Source: Acidobacteria bacterium UBA2161
Lineage (GTDB): Bacteria > Acidobacteriota > Vicinamibacteria > Vicinamibacterales > UBA823
Length of the DNA stretch: 64,000 bases
Assembly: GCA_002328835.1 (NCBI GenBank)
Contig: DCWN01000042.1
Location: 1-64,000 of the forward strand
Reading direction: 5' to 3'
Positions within the stretch are counted from its first letter, which is position 1. Each line of letters begins with the position of its first letter. The position numbers and the translations under genes are program-made. The notes under the pieces are model-generated. The model was given only the letters and a program-made list of their open reading frames with translations. It did not search any database and had not been told where the DNA came from. Shown here in pieces: positions 17,358 to 24,855 of the stretch.

Positions 17358-17385
17358 GGAACCTTTTCGGGTTCGGCTGGTCTAA
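17358..17385 (+). promoter_or_regulatory. ECF sigma-type promoter of sigma/anti-sigma operon
   Basis: GGAACC (17358-17363), a 16-bp spacer, then GTCTAA (17380-17385). GGAAC with GTC at 16-17 bp is the classic RpoE-type ECF promoter. It sits upstream of the ECF sigma gene, which fits positive autoregulation. Transcription would start near 17392. Confidence 0.7.
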
Positions 17386-17437
17386 CGGTACAGGGTCGAA
17401 CGAACGCTCCCGGAAACCGGGTAGATTCGAGGCGCGA

Positions 17438-18079
17438 GTGGTAAGATCCAGTTCGATGGGGGTGAGATCGGCGCGCGCGGCGGAGTGGACCGAGGTCGGT
17501 GAGGGCGAGGCGGCCTTGATCCAGCGATGCGCTCAGGGCGACGAGGACGCGTGCTCGGAGCTCGTCGAACAGCAGCAGCGGATGGTGTACGGCCTGGCGT
17601 ACCACCTCCTGGGCGACCATCACGAGGCGCTGGACCTCTCACAGGAAGTCTTCCTCCGCGTCTTTCGCACCATTCACGGGTTCCGCGGCCAGTCAGCGCT
17701 GCGGACTTGGATCTACCGGATCGTCGTCAACCAGGCGCGGAACAGGCAGCGCTGGTGGCGGCGTCGACGTCGTGACGCCCAGGTGTCACTCGACGACCAC
17801 ATTCGAGCCAACGGCGAGTTGCGGACGAGCGCGAGCGAAGCCTCGCCCGACGGGGTGCTGCGACAGCGCGAGCTCGCCGAACGGCTCTGGACGGCCCTCG
17901 CGCGCCTGCCGTTCGAGCAGCGTTCGGCGATCGTGCTTCGCGAGGTCGACGGCCTGAGCTACGAGGAGATCGGCTTCTCACTCGGCGTGGCCGTCGGCAC
18001 CGTGAAATCTCGGCTCGCACGCGCGCGCGGCACGCTGCGGGGTGAACTCAAGGAAGTGAGGGATGCATGGCGCGGATGA
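17438..18079 (+). CDS. ECF RNA polymerase sigma factor, RpoE-like
   Basis: 213 aa. Sigma region 2 at about residues 38-105 includes VEQQQRMVYGLAYHLLGDHHEALDLSQEVFLRVF and FRGQSALRTWIYRIVVNQARNRQR (-10 recognition). Region 4 at about 150-205 includes LPFEQRSAIVLREVDGLSYEEIGFSLGVAVGTVKSRLARAR (-35 recognition). The 17438 GTG is kept, but ATG at 17456 is equally good. The next gene encodes a zinc-binding anti-sigma factor and overlaps by 13 nt, so the pair is co-translated. Confidence 0.94.
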   Translation: MVRSSSMGVRSARAAEWTEVGEGEAALIQRCAQGDEDACSELVEQQQRMVYGLAYHLLGDHHEALDLSQEVFLRVFRTIHGFRGQSALRTWIYRIVVNQARNRQRWWRRRRRDAQVSLDDHIRANGELRTSASEASPDGVLRQRELAERLWTALARLPFEQRSAIVLREVDGLSYEEIGFSLGVAVGTVKSRLARARGTLRGELKEVRDAWRG

Positions 18080-18864
18080 CCTGCCGGCGGGTGCGCCGCA
18101 TGTTGGGGGACTTCCACGACGGGGAACTGTCGGTAGGGCGGCAGATCGCGGTCGAGGCGCACCTGCACCACTGCCCGTCGTGCCAACGTGCGCTGACCGG
18201 CGTCGCGGCGATCGGACAGAGCGTTCGGGATGGCTCGATCGGTCGCGATGTGACGCCCGAAGAACTCGCGGGTTTGGCGGGCGCGGTCGTCAGCCGGTTC
18301 AAGGCCGAAGAAGCGCAGACCCTCGGAAGCCGGATGAACCGGATGTTCGATGACATGCACCTGGTCTGGGCGGGCCTGGCTGGCACGGTCGCGCTGTTGT
18401 GCTGCGTGGCGGCGATCTTCGGGCTGCTGTCGCTGTCGGCCTCGGGTCGGGACGATTCGCTCTCGGGCGTGATGCGGGCGATGGCCGTGGCCGTCGAGCC
18501 CCCGGCCGCGCGACCGTTCGATTGGCGAGTACGGTCAGCGCGGGTGAGTCCCGATGACGCGTTGCTCATGGTCCTGGGCCAGACGAGCACGTCTGGGCGC
18601 GAGTTTGCGGTCACTCTGTCGGGCGTTGTGACGCGTGAAGGCCGGATCGCCGATCTCGAGGTGCTGCTGTCGGACGATCGCGACCTCGATGTGCTGTTAC
18701 AGGTGCTGAGTGCCGCGCCGGCGGCCCACTTCGAACCGGCCCGCGTGGCGGGAGCGCCGTTCTCCTCAAGCGTCATCTGGCTGCTGACCCACACGACGGT
18801 GCGAGCGCCGGGCCGCGTCGGCCCCGAGGCCGCCCTCCGGCTGCCACGACCCCACCAAACCTGA
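18067..18864 (+). CDS. membrane anti-sigma factor with ZAS zinc finger
   Basis: 265 aa. The N-terminal zf-HC2/ZAS motif H-x3-C-x2-C appears as HLHHCPSCQ near residues 34-42; it binds the cognate ECF sigma. A single transmembrane segment lies at about 100-125 (LVWAGLAGTVALLCCVAAIFGLLSL). The periplasmic C-terminal part (about 130-265) matches no named sensor fold; it includes a DVLLQVLSAAPAAHFEPARVAG stretch that reads like a small TonB-C-type alpha/beta unit, which is a guess. ATG follows GAGG by 6 nt and overlaps the sigma gene by 13 nt. Confidence 0.88.
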   Translation: MARMTCRRVRRMLGDFHDGELSVGRQIAVEAHLHHCPSCQRALTGVAAIGQSVRDGSIGRDVTPEELAGLAGAVVSRFKAEEAQTLGSRMNRMFDDMHLVWAGLAGTVALLCCVAAIFGLLSLSASGRDDSLSGVMRAMAVAVEPPAARPFDWRVRSARVSPDDALLMVLGQTSTSGREFAVTLSGVVTREGRIADLEVLLSDDRDLDVLLQVLSAAPAAHFEPARVAGAPFSSSVIWLLTHTTVRAPGRVGPEAALRLPRPHQT

Positions 18865-18915
18865 AGAGATTCGCGGACACGACAGAAACCGGCCACACCG
18901 GCCCGACCCGGCGGG

Positions 18916-21126
18916 TCAGGGCGTGGTCGCGGTCGCGGTGTTGTTCATCGCGTCGGTGGCGCGAAGGATGGTCTGCGCGGGTTGAGCGCGCGGCGCCGTG
19001 ATGGCGTAGCGTTCTGAGCGTGAGTCCGCAATGCCATCGAGCGGATAGACCGATTGCCATCGGCTGCCGTCCAACGAGAACTCCACGCGTTCGATCATCG
19101 ACTGCGCGTCCTGGACCGTGAAGGTCAGGCGGTCGTCGCCGACCCGCTCCGGATCAACGGCAATCCGCGGCGGCGTGTTGTCAATGTCGAATACCCGACT
19201 GGCGCGACTGCCCGTGAGCGCCGTCTGGGGCGAGTTCGACGGGGCATCGGCGGCTTCGATTCGAACGAGATAGCTTCCGTCCGGCACCGACGCTGTATCC
19301 CAGACGAAGATCGGCTCGACAAGCCCCTCGATCAGCGGCGTCCAGGCGGGGCTCCCCTCCGTGCGATACAGCACCGCGTAGGTGAGTCGCTCGTCGTCTG
19401 CGTCGCTGGCCGACCAGGCGAAGCTCTGGAGTCCCTTGCGATACGCGCGGCGGCCGAGCGTCGGCTGCCCCGACGGAGCAGTGGCGGCTGCTTCCAGCCG
19501 CGTGGTCGGCGCGCCGTCGACGGCGAGGGGATCGAAGCCGGCGAAGTCGGTTTCGGAGCCCGAGAAACTCCTCTGAAAGACGGTGCCTGCGGGGTGGACC
19601 GTGATCGATGCGATCGTTGGGCGGAGGTTTCGGGGCAGGTACGCCGCGGTCACGGACGTCAACGCCGGCGAGCCCTCTCCGAGCGTGAAGATCGCTCGCC
19701 ACTGCAGGTAGCGGGCCTTCGGACTCGCAATCGGCGTGCCGGCGCTCAGGCCGTACGGTTCGGACCAGGTGCTCCACGTCTCGTCGGGTGTCTCGGTGTT
19801 CCCGGAGCGCGTGGAGAATTCGATACCGCTTCCCGACGGTTCAACGGAGCGCCAGCGGAGCGTTCCCCAACTCGCGATGGTCGTGGCATCGCGCACATCG
19901 GAGAGGTAGGTGCCCCGGGGAGCGATGGCGTCGGAGAGGGCAAACAGCTTCGCGGGATTCGCCGTGGCGAAGTGCAACCGGCCGCCCGGGCCGTAGGCCA
20001 TCGTCGTGACCTGGCCGGCGGCGACACGCGTCAGCAGCGTCGCCGTTGCGGGGTCGCCCGTGAGCCTGTAGATCCGACCATCGGGCCCGGTGCCGACGAG
20101 GACGCCGCGGTCGTCGTCCATGCGGACGACGTAGGGCGCGTCGGTCGAAGATTCCCAGATGACGTCCCACACGCCGTCCGAACGTACTCGAAGGACGGCA
20201 CCCGCGGAGCCGGAGGACCCGCCGTTGCCCGGTGAGCCACCGAGCGGCGTTCCGACCTGCACGTCGGCGACCGACACGGTGACCTGGGTCGTGACGGTGG
20301 CGGTCGGAGAAGGCGTCGGCGTCGCGGCAGTCGGCAGCGGCACGGGGCCGTTGCCGGCGCCGCGAATGGCCGCGATGTAGATGGTGCCATCGTCGAGGGC
20401 GTGCAAGCTTCGGAGCTCGCCGTACTCCGAGTCGAGGACGATGAAGCCTCTGCCGTCAGCATCGACCCGGAACAGCCGGCCTGGCGAGTCGGTGCTTGCG
20501 AGGAGCTGTTCGTCGGAGTCGAAGGCGAGCGACAGTACGTTCGTCGCATTCGTCTCATAGAACGGGGCGGCGGTTCCGTCGGAGGCGACCCGGTAGATCG
20601 TGCCACGTGTTCCGGTTGCGACATACAGGGCGTCATCCGGGCCGACAACGAGGGCCCAGATGTACGCCTCCTCGGGCTCGAACAGCGTCGTCGCCTCGCC
20701 ATCGGGTGCGACGGCGTAGACCTTGCCGTCGGGGCTCGTGCCGACGTAGAGGCCACCGCCGGGCCGTCGCGCCATGGCGTGCACCTCGGTTTCGACCGCG
20801 TCGAAGAAGACCCGAGACCCGCCGTCGGCCGCGACATGGTACACACGGCCCTCATCGCCCGTTGCCAGCCAGAAGCCGCCACGCTCGTCGGGCACTGCGC
20901 TCCAGATGAAGGGTGCGTTTGATTCGTGCAGCAGTTCGGCGCTGGGGGCCAGCGCCAGCCGGCCGGTCTCGTCGACCGACAGATGCTCGAACTCACCACG
21001 CAGCAACTCGGCCTGTGTCGAGACGTGCCAGAAGGTCGGCGACGCGGCGTGGAGTAACGGGACCGTCGCGAGGAGCAGCGTCAGGCTGGCCCCCAGGGCG
21101 CGCGACGGCGTCGCGGGCATCTTCAT
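18916..21126 (-). CDS. secreted beta-propeller protein with Ig-like C-terminal part
   Basis: 736 aa. Signal peptide (LGASLTLLLATVPLLHA-AS). Residues about 60-400 hold repeats of a propeller blade pattern: GGFWLATGDEGRVYHVAADG, GGLYVGTSPDGKVYAVAPDG, DALYVATGTRGTIYRVASDG, EQLLASTDSPGRLFRVDADG. A Thr/Pro-rich and Gly/Ser-rich linker (about 260-300) interrupts it. The C-terminal 300 residues are Ig/fibronectin-like strands (SVPDGSYLVRIEAADAPSN, IDNTPPRIAV). It looks like an extracytoplasmic binding or sensing protein. Its ATG overlaps the stop of the S55 peptidase gene by 4 nt, so the two are made together. No named family. Confidence 0.8.
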   Translation of the reverse strand: MKMPATPSRALGASLTLLLATVPLLHAASPTFWHVSTQAELLRGEFEHLSVDETGRLALAPSAELLHESNAPFIWSAVPDERGGFWLATGDEGRVYHVAADGGSRVFFDAVETEVHAMARRPGGGLYVGTSPDGKVYAVAPDGEATTLFEPEEAYIWALVVGPDDALYVATGTRGTIYRVASDGTAAPFYETNATNVLSLAFDSDEQLLASTDSPGRLFRVDADGRGFIVLDSEYGELRSLHALDDGTIYIAAIRGAGNGPVPLPTAATPTPSPTATVTTQVTVSVADVQVGTPLGGSPGNGGSSGSAGAVLRVRSDGVWDVIWESSTDAPYVVRMDDDRGVLVGTGPDGRIYRLTGDPATATLLTRVAAGQVTTMAYGPGGRLHFATANPAKLFALSDAIAPRGTYLSDVRDATTIASWGTLRWRSVEPSGSGIEFSTRSGNTETPDETWSTWSEPYGLSAGTPIASPKARYLQWRAIFTLGEGSPALTSVTAAYLPRNLRPTIASITVHPAGTVFQRSFSGSETDFAGFDPLAVDGAPTTRLEAAATAPSGQPTLGRRAYRKGLQSFAWSASDADDERLTYAVLYRTEGSPAWTPLIEGLVEPIFVWDTASVPDGSYLVRIEAADAPSNSPQTALTGSRASRVFDIDNTPPRIAVDPERVGDDRLTFTVQDAQSMIERVEFSLDGSRWQSVYPLDGIADSRSERYAITAPRAQPAQTILRATDAMNNTATATTP

Positions 21127-22955
21127 CGTGCGTCCAGATCCAGAGTCAGGACGCGCGAGCCGGAGATGGCCTCACTCGTGCTCAGCTCCCAGCCGTCGAG
21201 CGTGGCGCGACGGAGCGGTGTGACGGCGCCCCGACTCCGGTCGGCCTTATAGATGGCCAACGCCGATGGGGGCAGGGCGGTCAGCGGCTCACCGGCAACC
21301 AGCGCACCTGAATCGGCGGCGAGCAGGCGCACGTAGAGCCGATTGTTGCGGCGGGCATCGTTGAGTATCCGGATCAGCTGGTTCAGGTTGCGCGGCTGCA
21401 CCCGGCCTTGCGTCTCTTGCCGTTCCAGCTGCGCCAGCTCGGTGCCGCCGGCGACAAACAGCGACACGGTCGAGGGCGCGTTTGCGGGGATGCGGATCGG
21501 CAGAGTATGCACCTCTTCCGTGCCGCGGTGTGACCGCGTGGCGATCTTGAGCGTCGCCTCTCGCCCCGGCCGAACCCTCCGCTCGTCGAGCCAGACCCGT
21601 TCGATCTGCGCGCGCTGATCGTCCTCCGAGGCGGAGATCTCGAGGTGCAGGCTGTCGAGCGTAATCGGGGCGAAGCCGTTCTGAACGAGAAACGTGATCG
21701 GCGTCAGAACTGACGTGGCAGCCGCCAGCGACGGGCCGTTCCCCGCAAAGACGTCGTCGAAGCCGAGAGGGGCATGGTTCTGAAACGTTGCCGTGCCCGA
21801 CACCGCGAGCGTCGCAGCGCCGGAACCGCGCTCGTACGCCCGCAGCGTGTTGAGCACCGTGACGAAGGTGAGCAGGGGCGTCAACACCTGGTCGTCGACG
21901 ATGTGGAACTGCAGCTCACGGATGGTCGTGTTGCCGGCGCTGGGCCGGAGCGTCACTGTCACGGGAATCTGCCTCGGCGCGGGGCCGAGGGTGCCGGCGA
22001 TCGCCGTCAGCCGATCCTGCTCGAACGTGCCGATCGCCTCGCCTACCGTGGCAATCTTGGTGGACGACAGCAGGCTCGGCAGCAGGGCCTGGATGTAGGC
22101 CCGGTTCATGACGAACTGGGTCGGGCCGAGATTCTGAAACGGGTGGCCGAAGGCGTATACCCGGTCGTTCTCGACGAGCGTGACGGTGCCGGTTCCCGCG
22201 AGCGACAGGTCGCCGTCAATCAGCGAGACGCTGACCGCGTCTCCGCCTTGAAGCGGTTCGGCGGCCCCGGGCGCGGCACCCGCCTGGCCGCCGCCGAGCA
22301 CGGGCACGAGTCCGGTCCCGTCGAGGGCGGAGGTCAACAGGTCGGCCACGTCGCGGTCGAATCCGCTCAGGCTCAGGGGCGTGGCGATCGGGCGGAGCAT
22401 CGTGGCGACGCTCTGCACTTCGCGGAGCGGCGGGCCGATCCCGGCGACATCCCGGGTATGTTGCGCGAAGGCCGCCGTCGGACGCATCGACGCGCGAAAC
22501 AGCGCGACCAGACGGTCAGGCGAGAGGGGAACCTCGACGGGCGGCCGAGCGGCGGCGGGCCGGACGCCGGGCAGGTTGACGGCGTCCAGCATCTCCTCGA
22601 TCGGCGTGATGCCGGCCAGCGGTTCGGTCGTGAACGAGCCCATCGCATAGGCGACGGCGCCGACGAGTCGACCATCGACGTACACCGGGCTCCCGCTCAT
22701 CCCGGCGATGACACCGGTGTCGGCGAGAGGGCCGCCGTCCAGGCGCGCGAGGATGAGATTCCGCTTCGGGCCGTTGATGTTGTGGAGGATGCCGATGATT
22801 TCGACGTCGAACTCCTCGCGCGTCGTGCCCTCGAACACCGTGACACCGACGCCGTGCATGCCGGGACGCACCTCGGCGAGCGGGAGGACGTCGGCCGCGA
22901 CGGCAGGCGTCACGAAACCAGCGAGGATCAGGCCGGCGACGAGCAGGTTCTTCAT
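21123..22955 (-). CDS. SpoIVB-type serine peptidase (S55 family)
   Basis: 610 aa from the ATG at 22955, which follows a good promoter and gives a proper signal peptide (MKNLLVAGLILAGFVTPAVAA). The S55 core is residues about 22-150: EVRPGMHGVGVTVFEG, IIGILHNINGPKRNLILARLDGG, and GVIAGMSGSPVYVDGRLVGAVAYAMG with the nucleophile Ser in GMSGSP. In Bacillus SpoIVB activates pro-sigma-K; S55-domain proteins are also frequent in Acidobacteria, role unknown. The remaining 450 residues are beta-rich with no known domain. Upstream in-frame codons to 23426 are rejected because they cover the promoter. Confidence 0.88.
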   Translation of the reverse strand: MKNLLVAGLILAGFVTPAVAADVLPLAEVRPGMHGVGVTVFEGTTREEFDVEIIGILHNINGPKRNLILARLDGGPLADTGVIAGMSGSPVYVDGRLVGAVAYAMGSFTTEPLAGITPIEEMLDAVNLPGVRPAAARPPVEVPLSPDRLVALFRASMRPTAAFAQHTRDVAGIGPPLREVQSVATMLRPIATPLSLSGFDRDVADLLTSALDGTGLVPVLGGGQAGAAPGAAEPLQGGDAVSVSLIDGDLSLAGTGTVTLVENDRVYAFGHPFQNLGPTQFVMNRAYIQALLPSLLSSTKIATVGEAIGTFEQDRLTAIAGTLGPAPRQIPVTVTLRPSAGNTTIRELQFHIVDDQVLTPLLTFVTVLNTLRAYERGSGAATLAVSGTATFQNHAPLGFDDVFAGNGPSLAAATSVLTPITFLVQNGFAPITLDSLHLEISASEDDQRAQIERVWLDERRVRPGREATLKIATRSHRGTEEVHTLPIRIPANAPSTVSLFVAGGTELAQLERQETQGRVQPRNLNQLIRILNDARRNNRLYVRLLAADSGALVAGEPLTALPPSALAIYKADRSRGAVTPLRRATLDGWELSTSEAISGSRVLTLDLDAR

Positions 22956-22994
22956 CGGGAAATAGGGGCGCGGCTGGGCCAGGAACCAAGATCC

Positions 22995-23024
22995 CTTATA
23001 GCGCCGGAAATGATTGACAGTCAA
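22995..23024 (-). promoter_or_regulatory. sigma-70 promoter of S55 peptidase/propeller operon
   Basis: On the minus strand TTGACT (23024-23019), an 18-bp spacer, then TATAAG (23000-22995). Transcription would start near 22988 and give a leader of about 33 nt to the ATG at 22955. The -35 overlaps a perfect palindrome TTGAC-A-GTCAA (23014-23024). Confidence 0.65.
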
Positions 23025-23084
23025 GGAGAAAACGGCCGCGGGCATGGCGTTGCGGCGCCGGATCCGGCACGGGAGTGGTGGAAA

Positions 23085-23113
23085 TTGACACCCGCTGGGC
23101 GCCCTGGTATCGT
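23085..23113 (+). promoter_or_regulatory. promoter of aromatic amino acid operon
   Basis: Consensus TTGACA (23085-23090), exactly 17 bp, then TATCGT (23108-23113), with TGG just before the -10 (extended -10). Transcription would start near 23120, 37 nt before the leader peptide ATG. Confidence 0.75.
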
Positions 23114-23156
23114 GCCCTATTGCGCCGCGGGAGACGTTGGCGGTGTGGAGTTCGAG

Positions 23157-23288
23157 ATGACGTTCGCAGCGTGTGACCGGACGGCGGCGACCGACGGCCC
23201 GAGGGGCCGCGAGCGGGTTGCTCTGTCCTACTGGTGGTGGTTTTTCTACTTTACGAATCTGTCTGAGGAGGCAGCCGTGCGGGCCTGA
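23157..23288 (+). CDS. aromatic leader peptide of the trp/aro attenuator
   Basis: 43 codons. ATG at 23157 is preceded by GGAG (23147-23150) with a 6-nt spacer. The peptide contains eight aromatic residues in a row, YWWWFFYF, encoded at 23229-23252 (Tyr, Trp x3, Phe x2, Tyr, Phe), and ends LSEEAAVRA with TGA at 23286-23288. The codons lie 11 nt before the antiterminator arm. In trpL, pheL and similar leaders, scarcity of the charged tRNA stalls the ribosome on such codons and prevents termination. Here all three aromatic amino acids are read. It is encoded just before aroDE-trpEGDCFBA-aroF-tyrA. No sequence database was searched. Confidence 0.85.
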   Translation: MTFAACDRTAATDGPRGRERVALSYWWWFFYFTNLSEEAAVRA

Positions 23289-23359
23289 AACGCCACACAG
23301 TTCACGAGCGAGTAGTTCTCGAGCCTCTTCAGCCTGTTCCGGTTGAGGAGGCTTTTTTT
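23263..23359 (+). promoter_or_regulatory. transcription attenuator: antiterminator and terminator arms
   Basis: Three arms can be read. Arm 2 is CTGAGGAGGC at 23263-23272, inside the last codons of the leader. Arm 3 is GCCTCTTCAG at 23323-23332. Arm 4 is TGAGGAGGC at 23344-23352, followed by TTTTTTT (23353-23359). Arm 3 pairs with arm 2 over 10 bp (one G-T) or with arm 4 over 9 bp (one G-T); only the second makes a rho-independent terminator. A ribosome halted on the Trp/Phe/Tyr codons leaves arm 2 free and favours antitermination; one reaching the stop codon covers arm 2. A small hairpin (CGAG/CTCG, 23309-23321) lies before arm 3. Confidence 0.85.
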
Positions 23360-23394
23360 GTTGTGGCGGTGACGGTGAGTGGACGAGGCGAGGG

Positions 23395-24855
23395 ATGGGA
23401 CACCCGCAGTTGTGCGTGACGGTCACCGCGGACAGTACCGCAGAGCTTCGACAGCGTCGTGACGCGACGGTCGACGCGGATCTGATCGAGTTGCGGCTGG
23501 ACGGCGTTCGGGACGTCGACGTGAGCGGCGCGATTCAGGGCCGGCGGACGCCGGTCATCGTGACCTGTCGGGGTGTGCGGGACGGCGGTCGATTCGACGG
23601 CAGCGAGGACGAGCGTCGGCGGATGATGGACGAGGCGCTGACGGGAGGCGCGGAGTTCGTGGACCTGGAGTGGACGGGCAGCCCGGACCCGAGGATCGCC
23701 GTGGATGCGTCGCGGGTCGTCTTGTCGACCCATCTGTCCGCCTTTGACGCCGGGGAGGTGGAACCCTGCTACCGGGCGATGCGGGCGACCGGAGCGGCGG
23801 TCGTGAAGATCGCTGCCCCCGTCGAGCACTTGATGGATCTCGTTCCCATGGCGGCGTTGGGCCGCCGGGCCGCCGCGAGCCGCGAGCGTGCGGTCTTGAT
23901 TGGCATGGGTCCGGCGGGCGCGGCCTCGCGCCTGCTGGCCAACCGGTTCGGCGCCTGCTGGAGTTACGCGGGCTCGGCCGCACCGGGGCAGATCTCGGCG
24001 GCGCGGATGGTTCGGGAGTTCCGATATCGCGACGTCGGCGTCGACTGGGAACTGTACGGCGTCGTCGGTAAGCCCGTCGAGCATTCCTTGTCACCGGCGA
24101 TGCACAACGCCGGGTTCCAGGCGGCCGGCCGTGATGCCGTCTACTTGCCGCTGGCGGCGGCGGATGCCGACGATTTCTTCGGGTTCGCGGAGTCGTTCGG
24201 CCTGGCTGGCGCCAGCGTCACGGCACCGTTCAAGGCCGCGGCCTTCGAGCGTACTGAGACGAGCGATGACATCGGACGCCGGATCGGCGCGGTCAACACG
24301 CTGCGCCGGCGCGGCGATGGCTGGCAGGGGATGAACAGTGACGTGACGGGGTTCCTCGAGCCCCTGACCGACCGTCTGGCCTTTGAAGGGCTGCGCGCCG
24401 CGGTCCTTGGAGCCGGCGGCGCGGCGCGGGCGGCCGCGCTCGCGTTGGTCGAGGGCGGTGCCTCTGTCGACGTGTGTGCTCGGGTCACGGCTCGCGCCGA
24501 GGAGACGGCCGCGGTCTGTGGCGCCCAGGTCGGGGCGTTTCCGCCCGGCCCGGGCTCGTGGGACCTGTTGGTGAATGCGACGTCCGTCGGGACGTCGCCG
24601 AAGAGCGACGTATCGCCGATGCCGTCGTCGGCGCTGGATGGGCGCTTCGTCTACGACCTGGTCTACAACCCAAATCCGACCCGGTTGATGCGCGAGGCCG
24701 CGGCGCGCGGCTGCGCCACCCTCGGCGGGCTGGAGATGCTCGTGGCGCAGGCGGAGCGACAGTTTGAATGGTGGACGGGTGCGCGTCCATCGGGATCGGT
24801 ATTCGCCACGGCGGCGCAGGCGGGACTCATGGACAGGATGGAGCGCGGAGCATGA
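23395..24855 (+). CDS. aroDE: bifunctional 3-dehydroquinate dehydratase (type I) / shikimate dehydrogenase
   Basis: 486 aa fusion. Residues about 4-215 are a type I dehydroquinase: IELRLDGVRDVDV, EFVDLEW, Schiff-base Lys in VVKIAAP near 142, and catalytic His in LSTHLSAF near 112. Residues about 220-480 are shikimate dehydrogenase: GKPVEHSLSPAMHNAGF, VTAPFKAAAF (active-site Lys), GAVNTLRR, GMNSDVTGF, NADP loop GAGGAARAAALAL near 342, and NATSVG. The two catalyse consecutive steps to shikimate; plants have the same order. ATG has GAGG 6 nt upstream, just past the attenuator. It overlaps trpE by 4 nt. Confidence 0.95.
   Translation: MGHPQLCVTVTADSTAELRQRRDATVDADLIELRLDGVRDVDVSGAIQGRRTPVIVTCRGVRDGGRFDGSEDERRRMMDEALTGGAEFVDLEWTGSPDPRIAVDASRVVLSTHLSAFDAGEVEPCYRAMRATGAAVVKIAAPVEHLMDLVPMAALGRRAAASRERAVLIGMGPAGAASRLLANRFGACWSYAGSAAPGQISAARMVREFRYRDVGVDWELYGVVGKPVEHSLSPAMHNAGFQAAGRDAVYLPLAAADADDFFGFAESFGLAGASVTAPFKAAAFERTETSDDIGRRIGAVNTLRRRGDGWQGMNSDVTGFLEPLTDRLAFEGLRAAVLGAGGAARAAALALVEGGASVDVCARVTARAEETAAVCGAQVGAFPPGPGSWDLLVNATSVGTSPKSDVSPMPSSALDGRFVYDLVYNPNPTRLMREAAARGCATLGGLEMLVAQAERQFEWWTGARPSGSVFATAAQAGLMDRMERGA

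Noticed and set aside
18905..18917. GACCC-GGC-GGGTC hairpin between anti-sigma and propeller genes
   Set aside because: Only 5 bp and no T run; too weak to call a terminator.
21774..23156. Long + strand frame opposite the S55 peptidase
   Set aside because: No recognisable protein; only its last 43 codons (from 23157) are kept, as the leader peptide with its own SD.
22955..23426. N-terminal extension of the S55 peptidase
   Set aside because: It would cover the -35/-10 and the divergent leader; signal peptide begins at 22955.
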